From NCBI GenBank assembly GCA_035275625.1, contig DATEMK010000282.1, forward strand, positions 1 through 6,920: a stretch of 6,920 nucleotides of DNA. Direction: 5' to 3'. A program made the translations under genes and the position numbers. Below the pieces are notes generated by a model that worked only from the letters and a program-made list of their open reading frames with translations, had not been told where the DNA came from and did not search any database. This DNA comes from DATEMK01 sp035275625 (GTDB lineage Bacteria; Bacteroidota; Bacteroidia; AKYH767-A; OLB10). Below, in pieces: positions 1-6,591 of this stretch (within the stretch, counting starts at the first letter, position 1; every line of letters starts with the position of its first letter).

Positions 1-1094
1 TGGTTGCGAGCTATGGCTATGCGAAGAAAGGCATTGGCGCCAAAGCGGATATCGGGAAGGGAGTTATCGGAACAGCGGCTAAAAGAAAAAAAATAATCAG
101 GCTGGGCAATATCAGGATCGGACTTCAATATATGCGTGCAGGGACGGAGATTGACAACCTGGAAGACGAAATCGTCATCAAACTGCCGGGATTGAGCAAC
201 CCCATGAGCCAGGTGGCGATTCCCCTGCTCAATAAGGAGGAGTTTATCGGAGTGCTGTCTGTTGAAAGTGATAAGGTCAACGTTTTTAATGAAGAGGATG
301 AATTAATCATCAGCCTGATTGCCAGCCAGGCTGCTATTGCCATCCATAATGCCAGGATGTTTGAGACCGAGAGAAAACGGTTCGAAGAAATACAGCAGAT
401 CAATAAAAAATTATCTGACCTGACGAAAGCCCAGCAGGAGACGCTGAGCCTTTTCATCAGGTATGTTCCTGAGCAGGTAGTAAAAAAAGCGCTGAAGGAA
501 AGGCCTGAATCCATATTCGAGGGCGAACAGGTGGAGATCGGGGTATTGTTTTGCGATATAAGAAACTTTATTCCCCTGAGTGAACGCCTGACTCCTAACG
601 AGGTTGTTTCGTTGCTGAACTGCTTTTACTCCAACATGAGCAAGGTGATTAAACAACACTGTGGCGTAATTAACCAGTTCGTGGGAGATGAAATATTTGT
701 AATCTTTGGTGCGCCTGTGCCGGTTGTTAACTGCGAGGAAAAAACGGTTCTGTGTGCAATAGGAATGATTAACCAATTAGACATTCTTAACAAAGAACTG
801 GAAGCGAATTTGGGTGTTACCATCAGGGTGGGCATCGGAGCCAATTATGGCCCTGTAGTAACCGGAAACCTGGGTTGCGAAGACAAAATCGAATATTCCG
901 TAACCGGTGATACGGTGAATACCGCCAAAAGAATTGAGACCTTAACTAAAGACACTCCCAATAGTGTGCTCATCAGCGAATCGCTTTATGTGAAAACGAA
1001 ACACTTAGTTGAAGCAAAAGCCTGGGAGCCGGTGACAGTTAAAGGAAAACAGGAAAAGGTAACCGTTTACCAGGTGATGGGATTGAATGAATAA
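1..1094 (+). CDS. GAF-domain class III adenylate/guanylate cyclase, 3' part (5' end outside window)
   Basis: This protein converts a nucleoside triphosphate, probably ATP, to a cyclic nucleotide. The frame is open from position 3 leftwards off the window, so the ATG at 132 is internal. Numbering from that Met, the first ~75 residues plus the ~43 codons before it form the end of a GAF sensor domain, including a GxGxxxxIGKGVIG-like loop. A charged helix at about 75-125, likely coiled coil, links it to the catalytic domain at about 135-317. Visible catalytic residues are metal-binding Asp142 (LFCDIRNF) and Asp186 (QFVGDE), and transition-state Asn263 and Arg267 (NTAKR). The two base-selecting positions, Lys and Asp in mammalian adenylate cyclases, are Gln182 and Ser256. 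No membrane segment is visible in this part; the missing N-terminus could hold more sensor domains. The stop is TAA at 1092. The cyclase family is certain; substrate and input signal are not. Confidence 0.93.
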   Translation, partial: VASYGYAKKGIGAKADIGKGVIGTAAKRKKIIRLGNIRIGLQYMRAGTEIDNLEDEIVIKLPGLSNPMSQVAIPLLNKEEFIGVLSVESDKVNVFNEEDELIISLIASQAAIAIHNARMFETERKRFEEIQQINKKLSDLTKAQQETLSLFIRYVPEQVVKKALKERPESIFEGEQVEIGVLFCDIRNFIPLSERLTPNEVVSLLNCFYSNMSKVIKQHCGVINQFVGDEIFVIFGAPVPVVNCEEKTVLCAIGMINQLDILNKELEANLGVTIRVGIGANYGPVVTGNLGCEDKIEYSVTGDTVNTAKRIETLTKDTPNSVLISESLYVKTKHLVEAKAWEPVTVKGKQEKVTVYQVMGLNE

Positions 1095-1135
1095 ATAGAA
1101 AGGTTGAACAACAATTAACTTACAATCTGAAAGCC

Positions 1136-1504
1136 ATGGCAAAAGGAAAATATGTTGATGGGTTTGTAATCTCAGTCCCAAAAAAGAACACTGCAAAATA
1201 CAGGAAGTTGGCTCTCGAGGCAAGCCGTGTCTGGAAGCGGTTTGGTGCTCTCGATTATAAAGAATGTATGATTGATGATGCAAAGCCGGAATGTGTCACA
1301 TTCACGTTTCCCGGGATGGCGAAGACAAAACCGGATGAAGCCGTGTGGTTTTCGTTTATTGTTTATAAATCACGCGCACATCGCGACTCAGTGAATAAAA
1401 AGGTAGTGGCGCATTTCGAAAAGAAGTATGGTAAAGAGATGCCGATGCCTTTTGATATGAAACGCTTCACATACGGTGGATTCAGGGTTATGGTTGAGGC
1501 CTGA
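1136..1504 (+). CDS. DUF1428 family protein (YbaA-like)
   Basis: A 122-residue cytoplasmic protein that I recognise as DUF1428, the family of E. coli YbaA, by its overall pattern: KYVDGF at residues 5-10, VPKKN at 14-18, FGAL at 36-39, the strand AVWFSFIVYKSR at 69-80, and the end motif PFDMKRFTYGGF at 105-116. Length matches the family. The fold is expected to be a dimeric ferredoxin-like alpha/beta barrel. No reaction is established for the family, so none is given here. The ATG at 1136 is the first in frame and starts just before the conserved KYVDGF, but no Shine-Dalgarno sequence precedes it, as is usual in Bacteroidota. It lies 41 bp after the cyclase stop on the same strand with no terminator between, so co-transcription is possible but unproven. 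It converges on the minus-strand gene at 1537, with 32 bp between the two stops. Confidence 0.9.
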   Translation: MAKGKYVDGFVISVPKKNTAKYRKLALEASRVWKRFGALDYKECMIDDAKPECVTFTFPGMAKTKPDEAVWFSFIVYKSRAHRDSVNKKVVAHFEKKYGKEMPMPFDMKRFTYGGFRVMVEA

Positions 1505-1536
1505 AAACCTCTCTGGCGCATGCCTGCAGAAACATT

Positions 1537-1884
1537 TCAATTAAACCACACCGCATAACGCTGCCTTCGCAATTCCAAAGCCAGTTGTTTCTCCATCTTA
1601 AGCGCTTCTGTCCGGGTCATCGGATCTAAATGATTGTACAGGGTGGGACGCAGATAACTGCCATATTTCTGGACAATGTTCGAAGATAGTTTGTGTCCTT
1701 TCCTGTTTCTGTATCCTGTCTTGTGCTGTAAGAATCGTTCTTTGGGATCCTTGCTGGTCATGCCTACATAGAGGCACTCCAGCACCCCGTTGAATTGCGG
1801 ATTGGCAGCCCGGAACCTGGCATTTTCTGTAAATACTTTCTTGCGCAATTCTATAACGTAAACCCGGTATATTGCGGCAGGCAT
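1537..1884 (-). CDS. Small stand-alone protein with divergent GIY-YIG nuclease-like domain
   Basis: A 115-residue basic protein. The order of conserved residues fits a GIY-YIG nuclease fold: Tyr9 in RVYVIEL (the GIY strand, with Gly replaced by Arg), Tyr39-Val40-Gly41 in CLYVGMT (the YIG strand), Arg50 and His54 in ERFLQH, Glu98 in EALKMEKQ (the usual metal-binding Glu), and the C-terminal Asn115. GIY-YIG domains cut DNA or RNA by hydrolysis with one divalent metal. Unusually, about 30 residues separate the first and second Tyr, where a typical domain has about 10-12; the extra segment at 12-35 is charged. There is no DNA-binding appendage, signal peptide or membrane segment. I remember similar short proteins in bacteria annotated only as hypothetical or GIY-YIG-like, so activity is inference. 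The ATG at 1884 is the only Met before the first strand. It is 66 bp downstream of the M15 gene on the same strand. Confidence 0.82.
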   Translation of the reverse strand: MPAAIYRVYVIELRKKVFTENARFRAANPQFNGVLECLYVGMTSKDPKERFLQHKTGYRNRKGHKLSSNIVQKYGSYLRPTLYNHLDPMTRTEALKMEKQLALELRRQRYAVWFN

Positions 1885-1950
1885 AGATAGCTCAACTTAT
1901 TGTTCATGCTAAAGAAAAGTTCGTAAAACTATCAACATAAATTTAATTGA

Positions 1951-2355
1951 TTAAGGCATGAACCAGCGTTTGCCTGATTTAGGCGGATTAATCTGGAAGT
2001 GGCACCAATTATTTGTAATTGAAAAATCCTCCATCCATAAACCAATTGAAGCAAGCAACGGCTCATTTGCAGTGCACCATTTTTGAAGGTCTCTATTGGG
2101 GTCAGAAATATCAACCGCCCTTCCATAAAGATGATTTGATTTCATGGGAATTTTTGCCGGGTCTGTGCCCTTTTTTGCATAAATTTCGAGGTGATGTTTC
2201 ATCGTTCGAAATCCGGAAGTTACTGTCATAGGTTTTCCCCAACTTGTTCTGACTTCGTTTATTTTCGTCAGTAATTCATTCAGGTTTTTCTGTGTCTCAG
2301 CATCAAGTTCACTCAACAATACCTGGTTGCTGAGCAATTCATTCATTGTAATCAT
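1951..2355 (-). CDS. M15-type zinc peptidase domain protein (D-Ala-D-Ala carboxypeptidase/endolysin-like)
   Basis: A protein of about 134 residues that is almost entirely an M15 peptidase domain of the PF08291 (Peptidase_M15_3) type, a family that cleaves peptides in peptidoglycan and is common in phage lysins. Numbering from the ATG at 2355, the signature is SGFR at 47-50, S73-x-H75-x-x-G78-x-A80-x-D82 (two zinc ligands) and W117-C-H119 (third ligand), ending in the PPKSGKRWF tail. The Glu that some M15 members carry three residues before the last His is Asn116 here; PF08291 members may not need it. There is no signal peptide or membrane anchor, so the protein is cytoplasmic unless exported by another route. 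Other possible starts are 2346 (three codons later) and 2412 (153 residues); the extra N-terminus from 2412 is low-complexity and probably untranslated. No holin or phage structural gene is nearby. A terminator separates it from the upstream large gene. Confidence 0.85.
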   Translation of the reverse strand: MITMNELLSNQVLLSELDAETQKNLNELLTKINEVRTSWGKPMTVTSGFRTMKHHLEIYAKKGTDPAKIPMKSNHLYGRAVDISDPNRDLQKWCTANEPLLASIGLWMEDFSITNNWCHFQINPPKSGKRWFMP

Positions 2356-2445
2356 AATCGTTATATTTAAAGGATAGAATTTTGTAAATGATATTTTATG
2401 TATCGCAAACATAATAATTTTTTACTTAAAAAAATAAAAAAGAAG

Positions 2446-2463
2446 CCCCGATAGCTATCGGGG
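2446..2463 (-). terminator. Intrinsic terminator of the large secreted-protein gene (perfect 18-bp palindrome)
   Basis: The sequence CCCCGATAGCTATCGGGG is a perfect inverted repeat, and the flanking AA/TT extends the stem. On the minus strand it lies about 35 bp after the TAG stop at 2498 and is followed by a run of T (CTTCTTTTTTATTTTTTT), giving the classic GC stem plus U-tail. On the plus strand the following bases are mixed (TTTCCCTTTCTC), so termination in that direction would be weaker. It sits about 90 bp upstream of the M15 start, so it should stop transcription from the large gene before it reaches that gene. Confidence 0.85.
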
Positions 2464-2497
2464 TTTCCCTTTCTCAGGAGGAGGAACAGTAGTGTTT

Positions 2498-5400
2498 CTA
2501 ATTCCCTTTATCAACAATGAGCTTTAAAGTTTTCTCCTGGTTGCCATCGAAAACTTTTACAAAATAAAATCCCGGGGTAAAAGAAGACACATCCAGGCTA
2601 TATTCATGATCCCCTTCATCTGATAAAAAATTTTCAGCCAAAGAATTTATTTTTCTTCCCAATGCATCGTAGACGTTAATATTGATAATTCCCTTTTCCG
2701 GCATGGAGATGGTGATCACAGCCTGGTTGTGAACAGGATTGGGATTTATATCCACAGAGAAAAGTTTTCCTGCACTTTCACCAAGCTTACAATTTACAGT
2801 CACGGTCACTGTTCCCGATAGTTTTGTACAACTGAATGCATCCGTTACCTGCACCTTATAGTTCCCTGAATTCTTAGCTGTGTAATTTTTTTTGGTTGCT
2901 CCCGAAATATTTGTTGCACCCTTTTTCCATTGATAGGTGTAAGGCCCTGAATTAGCAGAAATTTTAACACTGTCACCGGCACAGAAAGTAACAGGCCCCT
3001 GCGGAGTAGCAGTTGCATTAACGGTTCTGTAAACAATTTTTTTTGCTGCCGAAACAGTGCTGCACCCTGTGATCGTATTGGTAACCCTTACTTTATATGT
3101 GCCTGCCGTCACAGTATTATATGCAGATCCGGTTGCTCCCGCTATATCAGTGCCCCCTTTTTGCCATTGGTAAATACGATTGGCGCCCGCTGTTGCAGTA
3201 AGCAATAATGGCTGTGCACAAATAGTGTCCGTTCCGGCAGGAGTGATTGCAGCGGTTGGCTTGGAATTCACCACAATAAATGCTGTTTTGGTTATGGTGT
3301 TTGTACCGCGCGCATTGGTGGTGGCGAGCGTTACATTGCGTGTTCCGGAAGTTGAATAAACAACTACAGGATTCTGCAGTGTGGATGTGGAAGGAGTTCC
3401 TCCGGTAAATGTCCACAGCCAGGAGTCAGGAAATTTAGTGGTGGCATCTGTAAAGCTCACCTGCAAACCAGGGCAACCTGTTGTGACATTTGCAGAGAAA
3501 TCAGGATCGGGAGGATCACAGGAAGGATATATGGTTCCCTGCACGGTTGTGGAAAGGCCTATGGGATCAGTTACGGTAAGCGCTATGCGGTAGTAGTAAG
3601 TATTGCCGTCACATCCTACGGGGCTGATCACAGTTGAAGTTATCCTGTTCGTATCTGCGGCTTCCGGATGCTCGTGGCTATTGTGATGCAGGAATGTCTG
3701 CCATGAATAACTTAAAAAATGATCTGCGCTTTCTGCATCAGATACGTTTGCCTGTAAGGGCAGATTGGTGTTATGAGACATAGTGAATAAATCACCGTCA
3801 TCAAAACTTATTATATCCACCTGCGGAGGTGTGTCATTGACATAGACTTTTAATTCTGTCGAGTCTTTCTGGCCGATATTATCAGTTACCTTTAATTTTA
3901 CAGTAAATGCTACCGGGTTATTTGTTGCAGGATTAAATGTATGAGTGGGATTTGCAGCAGTGCTTAACGCAGAGCCGTCACCGAAATTCCATGAATACGT
4001 CAACGGCTGGTTTTCAGGATCGGTAGAATTATTTCCTGTAAAATGAACAACCAGCGGTTTTGCTCCATAGATTACATCTTGTGATGCCACAGCAACGGGT
4101 GGATTATTAACAGAAGTGGAATAAATAATCCTGTAAATATCAGAGGGATATTTAATATAATAGAGCCACTGGTCTTTGGGATTATATTGAAGGCTCACAA
4201 TGTTGCCCATGCCGGAAGCAAAAACTTTCACCGAGTCGGCTGTATTGTTTGGAAGGAATTCGAGATTGTGTATCCAGCCACCAATGAAATCATTGTGAAA
4301 ATAGCTGCCTTGAAATTCCAGCGGGTATTTTGTTCCGGGATACCAGGCTCCGGCAACTGAACAATTCCCGCCAAAATCAAAACCTTTTATAGGAGACAGG
4401 GTGTTGCTGAGGCTGATTACGGCAGCATTATTTCCGCTGTAAATCCCGGTTCGCGCTAAAACCTGGGTATGATCATAGTCAATAACGGGGCGGGCATGTA
4501 CGAAGTGAGGGATGTTTGCGGGAATTTGCTGGCCCGCATTGCAGGGATTGGGAAAGGAAGGCGCAAGATTTGCCTGGATGAGCAATTCTTTGAATTTAAA
4601 ATACTGGCTGGTGCAGGCTCCTCCGTACAAGGGATTGGGAGCATCTTTATTTACTGTGTTATAACTTGTATAGATCGTGTGTGGAGTTAGTCCTTCAAAG
4701 AGAGGCCAGCCGAAGTTAAGGCCCGGACCCGTTGATACATCGAGGTCTTCAAAGGCTTCCATTCCAACATCACCGATATATAAAACTCCCGGAGCACCCG
4801 CTGTAATATCCGTGCTGCCTGTTCCGGGGCGGATAGTCATGCGGAAGGGATTTCTTAATCCCAAATCCCAGACACGCGATTTTGCAGCGCGCGGATCAGC
4901 TGCATCATAATATGGATTTGACGGCAGCCCATCACCCGTTGCAGGATTAATTCTCAAAATTTTTCCATTCAGGCAATCTATCATCTGGCTCCGGAAGGCT
5001 CCCACATTTTCTTTTTCACGAATGATGGTATCGCTTAATGCCTGCTCCCAATATGTATAACCATGAAGTGTAGTGTCACCAGTGTCATATATCTGGAAAC
5101 TTGCGCCATCCCCGGTTGAAACAAGCAATGAGCCATCTCTTCCGAAAACTAACTGCCCTCCGCTGTGAGACAGATGCAAAATCGGGATTCCCTTTTTTTT
5201 GTTCTCTCCTATTAATATTTGCCTGCTGCCGGATACAATTGTCGTAAAGTTTGTTGAGGCATTGGCAGTGTACCTTGTTACCCGTGCTATGGTGGCATTC
5301 TGGTATTCATTGGTGTTTGCATTATAGTTTCCTGTTCCGAAGTTCATAAGGTAATGCCTGTCCACCGTATAAAAAAGATAGAAAAAACCATTTGTCCTGA

Positions 5401-5746
5401 AATTGGGGTCAAGGGCAAACCCGTTTAACCCATGATCACCCCAGTTTCCTACTTCTGCACTGATGTTAAGTAACGCGGGAGTAATCTTCACCCCGTTGGT
5501 ATCATACACCCATACTATGCCCGCTTTTTCCCAGGCATATCCCCGCCCGGTGGAGTCAAAGCATATACCTTCCACTTCCGTCAGCCCGGAGTTAACCAGC
5601 TGAGTGCTGAAATTAGAAACAAGGGTTTGAGACAAAGAAGGCGAAACTGAAAAAAGAATGGATGCTATAATGCTGATTGATGTGAAGCTTTTTACTTTGT
5701 CATAAAAATTTTTAAAGTAAAGGCTTACGATAGTAGCCGTAAACAT
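2498..5746 (-). CDS. Secreted PQQ-dependent sugar dehydrogenase-like protein with PKD/Ig modules and T9SS sorting domain
   Basis: A 1082-residue exported protein. Residues 1-40 form a signal peptide (hydrophobic stretch about 21-37, probable cut near SLSQ). Residues about 45-545 match the glucose/sorbosone dehydrogenase (GSDH, PF07995) beta-propeller: HSGGQLVFGRDGSLLVSTGDG with His194 at the catalytic-base position, WDLGLRNPFR with Arg298-Asn299 at PQQ-contact positions, GDVGMEAFEDL, NFGWPLFEG, and FHNDFIGGWI. Members oxidise sugars using PQQ; the substrate here is unknown. Then come a PKD domain (about 548-637, WNFGDG), a module with the His cluster HHNSHEHP at 687-694 (about 640-743), a second PKD-like domain (about 746-827, WTFTGG), two Ig-like repeats (829-908, 909-986), and a type IX sorting domain (about 996-1080, NPNPV near its start, GFYFVKV near its end). 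The sorting domain should be removed during outer-membrane passage, leaving the enzyme surface-attached or released. The ATG at 5746 is the only Met giving a signal peptide. Confidence 0.92.
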   Translation of the reverse strand: MFTATIVSLYFKNFYDKVKSFTSISIIASILFSVSPSLSQTLVSNFSTQLVNSGLTEVEGICFDSTGRGYAWEKAGIVWVYDTNGVKITPALLNISAEVGNWGDHGLNGFALDPNFRTNGFFYLFYTVDRHYLMNFGTGNYNANTNEYQNATIARVTRYTANASTNFTTIVSGSRQILIGENKKKGIPILHLSHSGGQLVFGRDGSLLVSTGDGASFQIYDTGDTTLHGYTYWEQALSDTIIREKENVGAFRSQMIDCLNGKILRINPATGDGLPSNPYYDAADPRAAKSRVWDLGLRNPFRMTIRPGTGSTDITAGAPGVLYIGDVGMEAFEDLDVSTGPGLNFGWPLFEGLTPHTIYTSYNTVNKDAPNPLYGGACTSQYFKFKELLIQANLAPSFPNPCNAGQQIPANIPHFVHARPVIDYDHTQVLARTGIYSGNNAAVISLSNTLSPIKGFDFGGNCSVAGAWYPGTKYPLEFQGSYFHNDFIGGWIHNLEFLPNNTADSVKVFASGMGNIVSLQYNPKDQWLYYIKYPSDIYRIIYSTSVNNPPVAVASQDVIYGAKPLVVHFTGNNSTDPENQPLTYSWNFGDGSALSTAANPTHTFNPATNNPVAFTVKLKVTDNIGQKDSTELKVYVNDTPPQVDIISFDDGDLFTMSHNTNLPLQANVSDAESADHFLSYSWQTFLHHNSHEHPEAADTNRITSTVISPVGCDGNTYYYRIALTVTDPIGLSTTVQGTIYPSCDPPDPDFSANVTTGCPGLQVSFTDATTKFPDSWLWTFTGGTPSTSTLQNPVVVYSTSGTRNVTLATTNARGTNTITKTAFIVVNSKPTAAITPAGTDTICAQPLLLTATAGANRIYQWQKGGTDIAGATGSAYNTVTAGTYKVRVTNTITGCSTVSAAKKIVYRTVNATATPQGPVTFCAGDSVKISANSGPYTYQWKKGATNISGATKKNYTAKNSGNYKVQVTDAFSCTKLSGTVTVTVNCKLGESAGKLFSVDINPNPVHNQAVITISMPEKGIININVYDALGRKINSLAENFLSDEGDHEYSLDVSSFTPGFYFVKVFDGNQEKTLKLIVDKGN
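2789..3262 (-). repeat. Two tandem Ig-like repeats inside the large secreted protein
   Basis: Residues 829-908 (3023-3262) and 909-986 (2789-3022) of the large secreted protein are diverged tandem copies. Both contain a Cys near the start (TICA, TFCA), the core YQW-x-KG-x-T-x-I-x-GAT followed by Tyr, and G-x-YKV-x-VT, then a second Cys (GCS, SCT). Spacing between the copies is about 80 residues. These are adhesive or spacer beta-sandwich modules typical of Bacteroidota surface proteins; no ligand can be named. Confidence 0.75.
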
Positions 5747-5773
5747 GGGGTATGCGGGGTTTCAAGTTATTTA

Positions 5774-5781
5774 CAAAAGTA
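5774..5781 (-). promoter_or_regulatory. Putative -7 box for the large secreted-protein gene
   Basis: On the minus strand TACTTTTG matches the Bacteroidota -7 consensus TAnnTTTG exactly and continues as TAAATA. It lies 27 bp upstream of the ATG at 5746, which would leave a short leader. I find no good TTTG-type -33 element at the usual spacing, so this is a match to half the promoter consensus only. Confidence 0.4.
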
Positions 5782-5804
5782 GTAAACTATTTTTTTTGTC
5801 CTTG

Positions 5805-5820
5805 TTTGTGTGCGCACAAA
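5805..5820. promoter_or_regulatory. Palindrome in the divergent intergenic region (possible operator)
   Basis: TTTGTGTGCGCACAAA contains the perfect 10-bp palindrome TGTGCGCACA at 5809-5818 and has TTTGTG/CACAAA outer arms. It lies 24 bp upstream of the putative -7 box of the large gene and about 133 bp before the methyltransferase start, a place where a dimeric regulator could bind. No second copy was seen in the window, so this is only suggestive. Confidence 0.2.
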
Positions 5821-5952
5821 TAAAAGAATCGGATCCTGAAATAAAGTTTTAAATAATAATTTTCTGTATTTTTAGTTCCGGTTTTCGCAATCGTCAGATT
5901 AAAAAGATCGAATAATTCTGATAAACTTTACTTTAGTGCAAACTTGAAGCAA

Positions 5953-6591
5953 ATGTCAGCTAATATGAACACACAACAAGCATATAATCTTTGGGCTGCT
6001 CAATATGACGCCAACGACAACAAGACCAGGGATCTTGAAGCGCTTTCATTACGGACAACACTCGCTGACATCCCTTTTGCAAATTGCTTAGAGATTGGTT
6101 GTGGAACAGGAAAAAATACAGAATGGTTAGTAACAAAAGCAAAGCGGATAACTTCGGTTGACCTTTCGGAGAAAATGCTTGCAAGAGCCAAAGAAAAAAT
6201 CACTTCTGATGCGGTTGAATTTATCCAGGGGGACATTAACGCTGAATGGACTTTCAGAAACAAACTTTATGACCTTGCGACTTTCAGTTTGGTTTTGGAA
6301 CACATTCATGACCTTGAACATATTTTCAGCGAAGCTTCAAACGCTTTGGTTCCCGGGGGACATATTTATATCGGAGAACTTCATCCATTCAAACAATACT
6401 CCGGCAGCAAAGCAAGATTTGAAATAGAAAATGAAACACGGGTGGTGGACTGTTTTAATCATCATATTTCTGATTTCATCCAAATTGCAAAAAAGCATGG
6501 ATTTGCACTTGTTGACCTTGATGAATATTTTGACAACAATGATAGAAATGAAATGCCGAGAATTTTAACAATAATGCTGAAGAAGATTTGA
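5953..6591 (+). CDS. Class I SAM-dependent methyltransferase
   Basis: A 212-residue cytoplasmic enzyme that transfers a methyl group from S-adenosylmethionine to an unidentified acceptor. The Rossmann-fold motifs are clear: motif I CLEIGCGTGKNTEWL at about 45-59, the acidic ribose-binding Asp70 in ITSVDLSEKML, FIQGD at 90-94 (motif II region, Asp94), and the post-II/III stretch YDLATFSLVLEHI with LVPGGHIYIGELHP at 132-145. This fits the Methyltransf_11/25 group, which includes small-molecule and UbiE/BioC-like enzymes, but nothing in the sequence or neighbours fixes the substrate. The frame can be extended to a TTG at 5944; I prefer the ATG at 5953, and the ATG at 5965 (MNTQQAY) is also plausible because homology seems to begin there. 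No Shine-Dalgarno sequence is visible. A weak -7-like TACTTTAG lies at 5929-5936. It is divergent from the large secreted-protein gene, and no clear terminator follows it. Confidence 0.9.
   Translation: MSANMNTQQAYNLWAAQYDANDNKTRDLEALSLRTTLADIPFANCLEIGCGTGKNTEWLVTKAKRITSVDLSEKMLARAKEKITSDAVEFIQGDINAEWTFRNKLYDLATFSLVLEHIHDLEHIFSEASNALVPGGHIYIGELHPFKQYSGSKARFEIENETRVVDCFNHHISDFIQIAKKHGFALVDLDEYFDNNDRNEMPRILTIMLKKI

Noticed and set aside
125..514. A 129-codon minus-strand frame opposite the cyclase gene.
   Set aside because: It is antisense to clear GAF and cyclase coding sequence, is Ser/Leu-rich low-complexity, and shows no recognisable domain.
1505..1536. A bidirectional terminator between the convergent DUF1428 and GIY-YIG-like genes.
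   Set aside because: The 32-bp gap has only short GC-rich palindromic bits (GCGCATGC-like) and no U-rich tail in either direction.
1931..1951. Inverted repeat ATCAA/TTGAT after the M15 gene as a terminator.
   Set aside because: The stem is 5 bp, AT-rich and has an 11-base loop, so it is too weak.
1537..2412. The GIY-YIG-like and M15 genes as a defence or mobile module.
   Set aside because: They are separately plausible single-domain genes with a 66-bp gap and no integrase, restriction, toxin or phage partner in view; the pairing alone does not support a system.
2471..2500. Strong Shine-Dalgarno-like AGGAGGAGG on the plus strand at about 2477-2485.
   Set aside because: No ORF of useful length follows it on the plus strand; it lies in the 3' region of the minus-strand gene and is probably chance.
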